Below are positions 37,908-50,219 of a stretch of 64,000 bases of DNA, piece by piece (position 1 is the stretch's first letter; every line of letters begins with the position of its first letter). Made by a program: the position numbers and the translations under genes. Where the stretch lies: positions 4,045,001 to 4,109,000 of the forward strand of contig NC_083348.1 of the NCBI RefSeq assembly GCF_019175385.1, written 5' to 3'. Under the pieces are notes generated by a model. It ran no database searches. It was not told the origin of the DNA and saw nothing but the letters and a program-made list of their open reading frames with translations. The stretch comes from Lycium barbarum (lineage: Eukaryota > Streptophyta > Magnoliopsida > Solanales > Solanaceae).

Positions 37908-38006
37908 AAGAATAAGTACCCAAAAGCTATAGCTCAGAATGAAGTGGAGCCCTGCTATGTAGTCTCTGAGAATGTAGCTATGGATCAAGCCTGTCTCCCT
38001 GTGCAC

Positions 38007-38854
38007 CTGCGGGCATGACGCAGCGTCCACAAACAAAAGGACGTCAGTACGAAGAATGTACTGAGTATGTAAAGCATGATCAATATCAATATAGAAGCAT
38101 AATGAACATCATGAAAAGTAGCACAAGATGGGAGATGATAATATCATCGTCATGGGCACTTACTTGCCTTTCATAAGAAATTGCCATTCAAATGCGTATT
38201 TGTGCTCATACATCAATATCCGTATCCATAATCGTATCTGTTCCATATTAGTACTCGTATTCGTATACATAACCTTATTCACATTCATATCATACTCATT
38301 TCTATATCATATACATCATCATATCATATACATAGTATTTACATAGCATACCCGACCATGGAGGATCGGTGTTTCATACGTACTTGGCCAATCAAGGCTC
38401 AAGGTTACTCATACCTGGCCCTACCAAGGCTTCAGGGTCACATCTACCTGGCCCTACCAAGGCGTCAGGGTTATCCGTACCATCTGCAGAGGTGTGCGCG
38501 CGTTACGTAATCATATGCATACTTATTTACATATCTTACCCGGCCTCATAAGCTCGGGGTTCTATAATAGTCATACATAGACACATATACATAATAGCTC
38601 ATAAGCCTCTTTACTATTTACATCATTATCATAATCGTCATCAACATCATTATTACTATTATCGTCATTCATCACATTTATCTCTATAGGCTTACTCGTC
38701 ATACGAGGGATTTAGTACAATCGTGGCGTATCACGAATCGTGAGCTTACTATCTCGGAAGATCAAATCATTTGAAGGATATCATAGTCTCATAGAAGAAT
38801 TAGATATTTTGACAAAGAACCATGCCTTATGAAAGAAGGGTTAGCCTTACATAC
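38007..38854 (-). other. Putative LTR leader intron, B 3' LTR
   Basis: Donor AAAG|GTATGTAAGGC at 38854, branch-like TACTGAC at 38049-38043, acceptor CGCAG|G ending at 38007 (37 nt). The CAGTAC/GTACTG repeat is at 38045-38063. Confidence 0.45.
38385..38490 (-). repeat. CCTGGCCCTACCAAGGC array, B 3' LTR
   Basis: Three short units of about 34 bp with ACCTGGCCCTACCAAGGC and a TCAGGGT word. The 5' LTR copy is at 46033-46125. Confidence 0.7.
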
Positions 38855-38979
38855 CTTTTCGTTCGACTATTTACCACTTGCACGTTCTCTTTCAACGGTT
38901 GCGTTTATACCTTCATTAAAGTCATACTATCGCTAGAATCGACAACTAGCACACATGGCTAAAGCTAGAGAAAATCGGA

Positions 38980-39000
38980 CAGCATCTCCTTTATTTATAA
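38980..39000 (-). promoter_or_regulatory. Core promoter of B 3' LTR
   Basis: Minus strand reads TTATAAATAAAGGAGATGC followed by TGTCCGATTTTC, matching the block in F and G. In the 5' LTR the same block is split by element C. Confidence 0.65.
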
Positions 39001-39649
39001 AACATTCCTACATATCGTAATTCAACTCCCAAACGTCAACAATACATTCACAATACCATAACAATGGCCATTAATCATTTTCGTTAACCACATTATCTAG
39101 ATTTCTCAATTCGCTCCCAATTCACCCATATTCATGGTCATATCACCCGACTTCGTCCATTCATATACAATGCCCATTTTCATGATCTTAACATCATTTA
39201 TAATACATTCATATCACAACACAACAAGAATCATGGTTCAATTCAAACTATCTCTCAAAATTTCACTATTCATCATTCATGACCCATTTTTCTATACTCA
39301 TCTAATGTCCAAGCATTTTAACTCTCAACTACCTTGAACCACATATAAATACCATAAATATTACCTTAGAGGTTGTAGGAACGAGCCTTGGTCTAAATAC
39401 TTCACTTGAGCAAAAACCCTAGTTTTCCTTCAATAAGATTTTCTTGACTTGAATAATCTTAATGGGTTTCCTTACACTTGATTCACTTGATTTGTGTTGT
39501 TGATGACTAATAATCCTTGAAATCTTGTGGAATAAATGTAGAGAGATGTTTTAGAGAGAAGGGATGAAATGTGGAAATGAAATAATAAACTTGGATCCCT
39601 TATTTAATGACTTAAACTCTGGTCTAGAGTGAACAGCACAGTGGTCGTA

Positions 39650-39910
39650 AACTTGGTTTACGGTCCGTATTCCAGTTTACGGACCATCCTTCGTGGTCGT
39701 ATTTAATCATAACAGAACTAGAAACTCAGGCTGAGACGAGGTTATTTACGGACACAGTTTATGGGGCCGTAAACCAATTTACGGTCCGTATTTCAGGTCG
39801 TATTTAACCATTTGATCATTTGGCAGAAAGTTGAAGTTTTGGAAGCCAAAATACGACATGGCGGTTTACGGGCCGTATACCACTTTACGGTCCGTATTTC
39901 ATTTTACGTG
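39650..39910. repeat. TTTACGGTCCGTA palindrome cluster, B 3' LTR U3
   Basis: At least eight TTTACGG(T/A)CC or GGCCGTAAAC words, several as TTTACGGTCCGTATT. Copy at 63070-63325 in the 5' LTR. It lies 650-910 nt upstream of the TATA box in LTR sense, as in G. Confidence 0.75.
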
Positions 39911-40123
39911 CAACTGGCTAAAATGCAGATCTGCAACTTTCCACATTTTTAGAACCTATAATAATTCATTATGGAGCATAACCTATCTCTTATTGCAATT
40001 GCCTTCGGAATCTTACTTAGGGTCGTCGAATGTTATTTCTTACTTATGAAAACATCGGATACTCGTACTCCTCGCGGGTCTATTCACTTGGACAAAAATG
40101 GAGGATTTTTTCGAGGTGTAACA

Positions 40124-40139
40124 TTCTTCCCCCCTTAAG
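40124..40139 (-). other. Polypurine tract of element B
   Basis: Minus strand reads TTAAGGGGGGAAGAA directly before TGTTACACC. Confidence 0.85.
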
Positions 40140-40247
40140 AACATTCGTCCTCGAATGTTAAAGTCTTCGGGGATTTTATAAAAATTTCGCCAGAGTCTCC
40201 GGGTATCGGGATCACATACTTTCCTCCGCTTGCCATGTCATTTCCTC

Positions 40248-41666
40248 TCATTTACTGCTTCTCCATAAAACCTTGACTGAGGCCACTTCTTTGTTTCTAA
40301 GCCTCCGTACTTGCCTATCTAGTACAACAATGGGTACTTTTTCATAAGTCAACTTTTCCGTCACTTGCACATCGCTTATTGGCACGATCTTAGTAGGATC
40401 TCTAACACATTTTCGAAGCATCGAGACATGGAAAATTAGGTGAACTGACTCCAAATCCGGAGGTAGATCTAATTCGTAGGCCACTTTGCCCACTTTGCGC
40501 ACAATCTCATAAGGCCCAATGTATCGGGGACTAAGCTTCCCCTTCTTGCCAAATCTCATAACGCCCTTCTTTGGCGATACTTTCAAGAACACCCAATCTT
40601 TCACTTGGAACTCTAAGTCTCTTCGACGATTATCCGCATACGACTTTTGACGACTTTGAGCGGCCAACATCCTATCTTGTATGAGCTTGACTTTCTCTAT
40701 GGCTTGCTGGACCAAGTCTGGCCCCATCAATTTAGCCTCTCCTGTTTCGAACCACCCGATTGGGGATCTACACTTTCGCCCATATAAAGCCTCATACGGC
40801 GCCATTTGAATGCTAGAATGATAACTATTATTGTAAGCAAATTCAATGAGTGGCAAATGATCATCCCAATTACCTCCAAAATCTATCATACATGCTCGCA
40901 ACATATCTTCAAGAGTCTGTATGGTGCGTTCAGCTTGCCCATCGATCTGCGGATGAAATGCCGTGCTAAGGTTCACTTGGGTCCCTAAACCCTCTTGGAA
41001 AGACTTCCAGAAATTAGCTGTAAACTGAGTCCCTCTATCAGAGATAATAGATACTGGAACACCATAGAGCCTCACTATCTCCCTAAGATAAAGCTCTGCA
41101 TAATCTTCTACCACATAGGTCGTTCTGACCGGTAAGAAATGAGCTGACTTAGTGAGTCTATCCACAATCACCCATATGGAGTCATACTTACGACGAGAAT
41201 GGGGTAAGCCTGTAATGAAGTCCATGTTAATCATTTTCCACTTCCAAGTTGGGATTTCTATAGCTTGCAACAAACCACCCGGCTTTTGGTGCTCGATTTT
41301 CACCTGTTGACAGTTGGGACATTGAGCTACAAATTCCGCTATATCTTTCTTCATCCCATTCCACCAATATACAGACTTAAGATCATGATACATCTTCGTC
41401 GCACCGGGGTGAATAGAGTAACGGGAACAATGAGCTTCTCTCAATATCTGGTGGCGTATACCTGCCACATTGGGAACACGTAATCTGCCTCGACATCGGA
41501 GAACTCCGTATCCTGAAAGCTCAAATGATGACTCCTCTTTCTGAGGGAGTGTACCTCTGTAATGCCTTAGCATGGAATCTTCGTATTGTCGCTCTTTCAC
41601 TTCTGCTACTAGCGACGAAATTGCCGAATTTTGGATAGTAGTTCCCTGGCTACCTGAGTCCGCCAC
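40248..41666 (-). pseudogene. B: integrase and chromodomain-like tail
   Basis: 472 residues uninterrupted. Zinc domain AHCSRYSIHPGATKMYHDL with CPNCQQ intact; core INMDFITGLPHS, SIISDRGTQFTANFW, FAYNNSYHSSIQMAPYEALYG; GPF module VMRFGKKGKLSPRYIGPYEI; HLIFHVSMLRKC; VLDRQVRRLRNKEVA and SVKVLWRSSK. It ends early at a TGA (probably Arg) within the chromodomain-like tail; EEMTWQAEE follows in the same frame. This is the best-preserved integrase in the window. Confidence 0.92.
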
Positions 41667-43064
41667 TCAAACTCCTAGGCTAGCTAACTGCTGGAGCTCA
41701 CGAGTCATTTCTCTCTTCTCGGGTCGTACATCACACAAAATTCCCATAGATCTGCGGCTAAGAGCATCAGCTACAACATTTGCCTTTCCGGGGTGATAAA
41801 AGATATCAACATCATAATCTTTTAGCAATTCCAACCATCGTCGTTGCCGTAAATTTAGCTCTTTCTGCTTGAAGATATACTGAAGACTCTTATGGTCTGT
41901 ATAAATATCCACATGGACACCATATAAATAATGTCTCCATATCTTTAACGTATGAACCACTGCGGCCAATTCTAAATCATGGGTTGGATAATTCTGCTCA
42001 TGTTTCCGTAATTGCCTTGAAGCGTATGCAATCACCTTACCATGTTGCATCAATACACAGCCTAGCCCAACACCCGAAGCATCGCAATAAAAAACATATC
42101 CTTCCAATCCTTCTGGAAGTGTCAAGACTGGGGCGGAAGTCAATCTACTTTTCAACTCTTGGAAGCTACGCTCACAAGCATCTGTCCATTGAAACTTTGT
42201 TGATTTCTGGGTCAACTTTGTGAGTGGTGCAGAAATAGAAGAAAAACCTTCGACGAATCTCCTGTAGTAACCTGCTAAGCCCAGAAAGCTACGAACCTCC
42301 GTAGGAGTCGTGGGCCTTGGCCAAGTCTTCACGGCCTCAATCTTTTGACTGTCTACTCGAATACCATCAGCTGCCACAATATGCCCCAGAAATGCCACTG
42401 AGTTCAACCAAAACTCGCATTTGGAAAACTTTGCAAACAACTCTCGAGTTTGAAGGACTCCGAGGACAGTACGCAAATGATCCGTATGTTCTGCCTCGGA
42501 TCTAGAATATACCAAGATGTCGTCGATAAATACGATTACAAATAAATCTAGAAAAGGCCTGAACACATTATTCATCAGATCCATAAATGTCGTCGGCGCA
42601 TTAGTTATCCCAAACGACATCACCCGGAACTCAAAATGACTATATCTTGTTCTAAAGGCTGTCTTAGGGATATCTTTCTCCCTAACTCTCACTTGATGAT
42701 ACCCGGACCTCAAATCAATCTTTGAAAACCATTTGGCACCTTGCAATTGATCAAATAAGTCATCAATCCTCGGAAGAGGATACTTGTTCTTAATTGTCAC
42801 CTTATTCAATTGTCGGTAATCAATTCACATTCTCAAGGAGCCATCTTTCTTTCGGACAAACAATACGGGTGCTCCCCACGAGGATGAACTAGGCCTAATA
42901 AAGCCTTTTTCAAGCAAGTCTTTCAATTGCTCCTTCAACTCTTTCAATTCTACGGGAGCCATTCTATAAGGAGGAATGGATATAGTCTTAGTGCATGGCA
43001 ACACATCAATGGCAAAATCAATCTCCCGCTCGGGAGGGAGGCCTGGAAGCTCTTCCGGGAACAC
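41667..43064 (-). pseudogene. B: reverse transcriptase and RNase H
   Basis: RT begins [20 protein letters not shown] and [25 protein letters not shown] at 42825-42827 falls in the MCIDYRQ motif (Cys codon). Then [30 protein letters not shown] (first catalytic Asp, present here but deleted in G), [14 protein letters not shown] and FIDDILVYS. RNase H has [38 protein letters not shown] and VVADALSRR. It ends at a TGA for Arg just before VADSG. Confidence 0.92.
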
Positions 43065-43094
43065 ATCCAGAAATTCATTTACTACGGGAACTGA

Positions 43095-43997
43095 CTAAAG
43101 AGTCGGCGATTCAGCTTCTACATCTTGAACCCGAACTAGATGATAGATACACCCTTTCGTGATCATTTTCCTTGTCTTTAGATAGGAAATAAACCTACCT
43201 TTTGGTGACGCCGTATTCCCTTTCCATTCTAGGACTGGTTCTCCCGGAAATTGGAAACGAACCATTTTCATTCTACAATCAACATTGGCATAATAAGAAG
43301 CCAACCAATTCATGCCCATAATAACATCAAAATCCACCATTTCTAGCTCATGCAAATCAATCATGGTACAACGATCACAAATCACAATTACACAATTTCT
43401 ATATACTCGGCTAGGTATTACCGATTCACCAACGGGTGTAGACACCTCAAAAGGTTTAATCGATTTCGGCTCAACTCTAAATCGACTCGCAACATACGGA
43501 GTAACATATGACAATGTGGATCCCGGATCAATCAAAGCATATACATCATGAGAGAATATCGATAATATACCTGTAACCACATCAGGGGAAGACTCGAGAT
43601 CTTGGCGTCCAGCCAAAGCATAAATACGGTGCTGAGGATCGCTAGATCTGGGAACTCTCCCTCTGCCTCTACCATGGCCGACTGGCGCATGAGAACCTGG
43701 CCCCATAGGGCGTACAGATGCTGAAGATCCCGCTACCGACCCTGACGGCTGGGTCCTACCTCTACCATGAACTGAGGGGAAATCACGCATGATATGGCCT
43801 GGTCGACCACATGAATAGCAAATATCTGAACCCAATCGGCATCGACCCCAATGCAACTTCCCACACTGAGAACATCGTGGTATGGGTGGCCTTGACTGAC
43901 CTGAATCATCTCTAAACTGAGACCCCGAATAACTCTGACTCGGCCCGGAACGAGCAGATCTATCAAATCTCTGGCCTGTAAACCGTGGGGGGTGCAC
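43095..43997 (-). pseudogene. B: nucleocapsid and aspartic protease
   Basis: 300 residues. The RNA-binding knuckle reads CYSCGRPGHIMRDF, with the last zinc Cys replaced by Phe. The protease site [17 protein letters not shown] is intact. It is shifted one frame from the upstream gag by an extra C in a C6 run at about 43985-43990, and closed by TAG for Gln at 43095. Confidence 0.9.
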
Positions 43998-44145
43998 TAG
44001 TCATAGAATAGCCTGAGTGCCTGGAAATCTGCTGTCTGTGCCCATCTCTGAACTCACTCATCGGACCTGAAGATCTGGCCCTCTTACTGTGGCCCCTATC
44101 CTGCTCGCGTTCACTTCTCTGCTGTTGTAAACTTTCTTCTAAGTT

Positions 44146-44958
44146 CTAAGCATGAGCCTGAATGCGTGCAATATCCATATTGTCCTGAAGGGACGCGGTC
44201 AAGCACCTATCCATCAAATGCGGCCCTAGGCCCTTTACAAAGCGGTGCACTCTGTTACCCATATCCGCTACCATGGCCGAAGCATACCTAGACAAGGAAT
44301 TGAAGTGGAGACTGTACTCTAAAGCACTCATGCTACCTTGCCTCAAATTCAAGAATTTATCGGCCCTAGCTCGCCGAACCTCTGGAGGCATATAATGTCG
44401 GAGGAAAGCACCAATGAACTCCTGCCATACCGGGGGAGGTGCATTGGCTCCCCGTGAAGCCATCCAAACTGTATACCATTAGATCGAGATATCTCTCAAT
44501 CTATACGACGCTAACTCCACCGACTCGGTGTCCGAAGCATGTATCAATCGTAGCGTCCTCAACATACCATCGATAAAATCCTGAGGGTCCTCCTCCGGCT
44601 TTGACCCAAATAATTCCGGAGGGTTCAAAGTAATGAAGTGATGGGCCCTTGCACTAACAGCCCTATCACCTTGCCCTGTACTTTGCCGCTGAGTCTGGGC
44701 AGCAACTAATCGAGTAAGCAAGTGTATGGCCTCTTTCACATCTTAGCCTGAAGCATCCGGTGGAGGAGCTGGAGGTGCTGGGGCTGGGGCTGAGGCTCCC
44801 TCACGCTCCTCTAATATAGGTACTGAACGGGAGGACTGAGATTGAGCCGCACTCTGGGACTCACTTTCCTCTACTACCGATGGCGGTGCCCTTTCAGTCC
44901 GCTTTTCTGCCACCGTCTTGCCCTTTTGGGATACTGTAGCCTTTCTCTTTACAGGCAT
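44146..44958 (-). pseudogene. B: Gag capsid region
   Basis: Starts MPVKRKATVSQKGK at 44958, then a Ser/Ala/Pro-rich linker and the capsid fold: NPPELFGSKPEEDPQDFID, PPEVRRARADKFLNLRQG, YASAMVADMGNRVHRFVKGL, QDNMDIARIQAHA. In-frame stops at 44743, 44479 and 44146 lie at Gln positions (CAA or CAG to TAA or TAG). Confidence 0.9.
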
Positions 44959-45152
44959 TTATGAAATACACAACACACGATTAAGGGACAAGAATTTCTT
45001 ATACCGTAGCTCTACCGCGCGATTCTTATGAAGAAAGAAGGTCATTTATTCCTAAAATGTCCGCAGCTTCTTGTTTATAAGTGTGGCGCGCAACACACCA
45101 ATAACCAAGACTCTACTAGACACGGCTCGTAGACACACCCTAGGACTGAACT

Positions 45153-45164
45153 GCTCTGATACCA
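45153..45164 (-). other. Primer-binding site of element B (initiator-Met tRNA)
   Basis: Minus strand reads TGGTATCAGAGC, a perfect 12-base match to the usual initiator tRNA-Met site, four bases from the LTR end. Confidence 0.9.
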
Positions 45165-45168
45165 CTTT

Positions 45169-46633
45169 TGTCACGACCAGTCTAGAGGACCTCGACGAGC
45201 GCCCGGTGCTAGCCCACCCCGGGCACCCCTTGGCTTACACTTCACTTACATTTAGGTGAGCCACAAAATTAAACATACAATTCTAATCACCATTCATGCT
45301 AGTACAATTGGACGACAATGGTTTCATATCATGGTTGGCATCTATACCACGTCAATGTACATGAGCCGTCAAGGCTATCTAAATAATATACAAAATATAG
45401 GCCGACAAGGCCGGACACATCTAACCATATTCACATGTCTACGAGCCTCTAAGAAGAGTATAACATATCACATAAGCGGGACAGGACCCCGCTATGCCCA
45501 TAACTATGTACACAAAAGAATAAGTACCCAAAAGCTATAGCTCAGAATGAAGTGGAGCCCTGCTATGTAGTCTCTGAGAATGTAGCTATGGATCAAGCCT
45601 GTCTCCCTATGCACCTATGGGCATGACGCAACGTCCACAAACAAAAGGACGTCAGTACGAAGAATGCACTGAGTATGTAAAGCATGATCAATATCAATAT
45701 AGAAGCATAATGAACATCATGAAAAGTAGCACAAGATGGGAGATGGTAATATCATCGTCATGGGCACTTACTTGCCTTTCATAGGAACTTGCCATTCAAA
45801 TGCGTATTTGTGCTCATACATCAATATCCGTATCCATAATCGTATATGTTCCATATTAGTACCTGTATTCGTATACATAACCTTATTCACATTCATATCG
45901 TATCATATTCATATTCATTCTGTATCATATTCATATTCATACTCATTTCTATATCATATACATCATCATATCATATACATAGTATTTACATAGCATACCC
46001 TACCATGGAAGATCGGTGTTTCATACGTACTTGGCCAACCAAGGCTCAAGGTTACTCATACCTGGCCCTACCAAGGCTTCAGGGTCACATCTACTTGGCC
46101 CTACCAAGGCGTCAGGGTTATCCGTACCATCTGCAGAGGTGTGCGCACGTTACGTAATCATATACATACTTATTTACATAACTTACCCGGCCTCATAAGC
46201 TCGGGGTTCTATAATAGTCATACATAGACACATATACATAATAGCTCATAAGCCTCTTTACTATTTACATCATTATCATAATCGTCATCAACATCATTAT
46301 TACTATGATCGTCATTCATCACATTTATCTCTATAGGCTTACTCGTCATACGAGGGATTTAGTACAATCGTGGCGTATCACGAATCGTGAGCTTACTAGC
46401 TCGGAAGATCAAATCATTTGAAGGATATCATAGTCTCATAGAATATTTAGATATTTGGCCAAAGAACCATGCCTTATGAAAGAAGGGTTAGCCTTACATA
46501 CCTTTTCGTTCGACTATTTACCACTTGCACGTTCTCTTTCAACGGTTGCGTTTATACCTTCATTAAAGTCATACTATCGTTAGAATCGACAACTAGCACA
46601 CATGGCTAAAGCTAGAGAAAATCGGACAGCATC
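45169..46633 (-). repeat. 5' LTR of element B, first part (before C insertion)
   Basis: Begins TGTCACGACCAG on the plus strand and runs to GCATC, where element C is inserted. It includes the array, the branch and acceptor motifs and the donor. It continues at 62412. Confidence 0.94.
45615..46501 (-). other. Putative LTR leader intron, B 5' LTR
   Basis: Donor AAAG|GTATGTAAGGC at 46501, branch-like TACTGAC at 45657-45651, acceptor CATAG|G ending at 45615 (37 nt). The 3' LTR has CGCAG|G, so the AG is kept. Confidence 0.42.
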
Positions 46634-48247
46634 TATTATATCCCGTAATTTGCACATTTGGATGATTTGAGAAAATTGTGACTAGTAAGAGATAAGGCAA
46701 TATTTTGGTCTTACTTAATATATAAGTTGTTCATGAAAAATATTGATGCGGAAATATTGAGGAAGGCTAAGGGCAAAAATTGGAATTTTGGAAGTTAGTT
46801 TCATGAATTACAAATATTAGCTATAAGTAAGTGGGCTTGGAAAATCAAAAAAAAAAAAGAGAGAAAAGGCCCAAGAGGTGGTCGGCCATAGGGCAATGAC
46901 CCAAGGCCCATGTAGAATTAAACCCAAGTAATAAAAAGGAGAGGGCCATGTCATTTTATCATTTAACACTTTAGAACTTTCAAGAAAAAAGAAGAAGAGA
47001 GCAAAAAGGGACAATAATTCGGCCAAGAAAGAAAAAGAGAGAAAAAATTGAGGCCATCAATCTTTGATCCAAAAATTGTATTTTTCTAGTATTCTTGCTA
47101 ATTCAAGGGTCCTCTTCAACGTGGCATAATTATTTAAGCAAGAAAACTACTTTTGGGGCAAGTCCAAAATTTCTATTCAAGTGGAAAAAGGTAAGAATTC
47201 ATATCCTTTTGTATGTTATGGAAGGTTTATATATGTTGTAGTAAGTAGAATTGAATGAAAATCATTGAAATGTTATGTGTTGTGTGTGGGCCGTGTGGGT
47301 ATGTTGTGTGTGTATGGCCGTGTGATGTTGTATGATGAAGGGAAGATGAGTTAATTTTATTTAGCATGTTAGTTGTGTTGTTGTGGCCTTTATGATGTAA
47401 ATGGAGGTTTAATGGTTCAAGTCGGCATTGAAATTTGTTGTGGGTTGTTGTAAGAAATTAATGTGATTTTAATATGGTTTTATGTAATTGTGGAAATGGA
47501 TGAAAATCATGAAACTATGCATGTTGGGGTTTGGCTGTGTATGTGTGTGTGGTGTAGGAATGATGAGTTAATTTTTATGTAGTATTTTGGTTGTTGTTGT
47601 TATGTATTCTATGATGGGAATGAGATTTTGATAATTCAAGTTGATGTTGAAATGGTTACGGGCTGATTTGGAGGCCAATGTGATTCTAATATCGTTTCTT
47701 GTATTTGCGGGGATAACATTGCTAATTGTAGTTCATGAATTTGAAAGATAGAAATGTGTTGTTGTTGTTCTTGTTTCAATTGGAAGCTTTCGATTAGACT
47801 GAAATAATGATTAGATTATTTTGGGTAATGTACGGATTGTTTGAAGTATTCTTGAATATTGTTTGAATTGTTGCGGATTAATACTTGAATATGTAAGCGA
47901 TTAGGAATTGAACGTAAATGGAAAATCGTCAAAGTTTGTAGAAAGAAGTTGTGAATGTTGGAATGTGTTTTGAATTGATTGTCGATATTGTTGGAATAAT
48001 TGTTGGCATTGTTGTTGCTAAGTTGGCCGAGTTAAATTCTCGGATTTGTTGTTGTATGTTTGGCCGAGTTGAACTCCCGGGGATGTTGCATTTACAGGGG
48101 AAATGTTGCCGAAATTTCTGTAGATTAAGCGTTGATTTAGAATTGGACTCTAAGTGTTCATGGCTAATGTTCTGTATATATGAATATTGTTGTAGACCTT
48201 GCGGAGCGAAAGACTTAAAGTTCGGATTAGCATAGAAAGCGGGCAAG

Positions 48248-49159
48248 GTATGTAAGGCTTACCTTTCTTCTTTGGCATGATCCTTATGAAATAATTATAT
48301 GACGTATATATATGACTTCAAAAAGATCCTTATTCTTAGAGCCACTAGGATGGCTAACGTTCTTGATTTCCCCTAAGCTGTTCCGTATGGTTTTGATATG
48401 TATCCACGATGTCCGATGATGTGTATCTACGATGTCCGAAGTTTGGCTAATATGTTTCCGAATAGCATTCGAGAAACAAATGATATGACTATAGTTTTGA
48501 CCTTCCAAATGTTAATACCTTCGATTGTTCCATCGAGCCTTTGATATGTTTTGATATGTACATAAGATTCCAAAAGTTCCATTTGATTTGATCCATAACG
48601 ATATCCAAAAGATTTTGACTTGATTATGGTTTTGATTTTCCAAAAATGGCTTCTGAAACGCTTATAGAACGTTTTGTACTTCAAAAGCTCGTAACTTTCG
48701 TATACTAATTCTGATTGACCCGAAACTAGTTTCTGAGCCTTCAGATGTCAATAAGTATACTGGTCTATCGGGTCTTGATTTACGTGCATATGGTTTCGCA
48801 CTACTCTGTTCGTGCAAGCCTCAGTATATCCTTCACTGAGCCCGGGCCAGGATATGTTATCATGCGTATTCCTCTGCATTGTTCACCGAGTCCCTCACTA
48901 GAGGGCCGGGTATGGTATATGTATATGATAATATGCTTATGGCACCGAGTCCCATGATGGGCCGGGTACGGTATATGTACACATGATTTCATTTACCGAG
49001 TCCCTTAATGGGCCGGGTACAGTATGATTCATTCACTGAGTCCCTCACTAAAGGGTCGGGTACGGTATGTGTATATGTATATGCATGATGATCTGATGGC
49101 ATACGGACATGATGATATGACTTCACTCACCGAGACCCTCACTAGAGGGCCGGGTACGG

Positions 49160-49191
<32 letters not shown>

Positions 49192-49515
49192 ATATATGAT
49201 GTTGATATGCATGACTCTACTCACCGAGTCCCTCACTAGAAGGCCGGGTACGGTATATGTATACATGTATTCATGATGACATAATGATATGATTTCATTC
49301 ACCGAGCCCCAGGATGGGCCGGGTACGGTATGTGATATGAAAATGTTTGATTCTGTTCCGTACTACACAGATACAGTAGTTTCTTGATTATGACACTTGA
49401 CTTCCAGAATCTCTATTTCAGTTATGATCTCTTCAGCTCTATTTCATGCCTTACATACTCAGTACATATTCCGTACTGACCCCCTATCTTCGGGGGTTGC
49501 GTTTCATGCCCGCAG
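48248..49515 (+). other. Putative LTR leader intron, C 5' LTR
   Basis: Donor CAAG|GTATGTAAGGC at 48248, followed by TTCTTTGGCATGATCC as in the other families. Branch-like TACTGAC at 49474-49480, acceptor CGCAG|G ending at 49515 (36 nt). Span 1268 nt, including the whole tandem array. Confidence 0.45.
48834..49336 (+). repeat. CACCGAGTCCCTCACTAGAG array, C 5' LTR
   Basis: Eight units of 40-95 bp. Each starts CACCGAG(T/C)CC and continues GGGCCGGGTACGGTAT, with AT-rich tails (TATATGTATA) of variable length. It is not a CRISPR: the spacers are low-complexity and unit lengths vary. Confidence 0.88.
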
Positions 49516-50020
49516 GTACAGACGTTCGTGTGAGTGACCCGACAGCTTAGGCTATCTGTTCTGCTGCCTTGGAGTGCTCCCTTGCTCTGGGGCCCATATT
49601 TTGGTACAGACTCTTCCGTTATATATATGTATGTGTACATTCAGGGGTACGGCGGGGCCCTATCCCGTCATATGATTCTGTGGTGTTTGTTAGAGGCCGG
49701 TAGACATATATGTGGGTCATGGGTCGCTATTGTTCGGTCATGTCTGTGGTTTGCGTCTAAGCGTTCCTATTTGCTATGATAGCCTTAACGGCTTGTATGT
49801 ATATATGCTTATGTATATGCTTCGGATGATATGTTCCACGACAGCCTTAGCGGCTTCTGTATGATATCTATGTATATGCGACCGCTTCAGATTAATATCT
49901 GTATAAACTAATAGATGTTGGATACGAATAAGACATGGACATGTCGTTTTGGTAAGTAGGTGCGTATTGGTGTCCAGCTCGGGCACCAGTCACGGCCCAC
50001 GGGGTTGGGTCGTGACAAAG

Positions 50021-50031
50021 TGGTATCAGAG
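50021..50031 (+). other. Primer-binding site of element C (initiator-Met tRNA)
   Basis: TGGTATCAGAG follows the LTR after AAG; 11 bases match the initiator tRNA-Met complement. Confidence 0.88.
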
Positions 50032-50219
50032 AAGTTTGTCCTCGGAATGTCTACAGGCCGTGTCTAGTAGAGTCTTGTTTATCGGTGTGTTGTGCACCAC
50101 ATCTATAAACAGGAAGCTACAGGACATTTAGGATGTTGCCTTTCTTTCGATCTTAGATCGTGCGATAGAGCTGTATTATTAGGATGGTTCCTTTCTGATG
50201 AAATGTTATGTTTTCAGCG

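Larger units (their letters stand above)
37908..40123 (-). repeat. 3' LTR of element B, outer end deleted
   Basis: Similarity to the 5' LTR starts at GAATAAGTACCC (37910, matching 45518) and runs to GAGGTGTAACA at 40123. The outer about 345 bp present at 45169-45515 are absent, so the element-D junction is a deletion scar and not an integration site. Confidence 0.93.
46634..50017 (+). repeat. 5' LTR of element C
   Basis: Starts TATTATATCCCG (TG changed to TA) and ends GGGTCGTGACA, 3384 bp. U3 holds GGCCATAGGGCAATGACCC and purine-rich tracts. A decayed form of the shared promoter block, ACAGGGGAAATGTTGCCGAAA, is at 48094-48114. The donor, array, inverted repeat and acceptor follow. Confidence 0.93.

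Noticed and set aside
47951..48246. Opposed 94- and 105-codon frames in the C LTR
   Set aside because: They overlap on both strands in the LTR leader, have no known domain, and are interrupted in the second LTR copy.
48834..49336. Regularly repeated CACCGAGTCCC units resembling a CRISPR array
   Set aside because: Unit lengths vary, spacers are AT dinucleotide repeats, and the array is inside a plant LTR and repeated in both LTRs.
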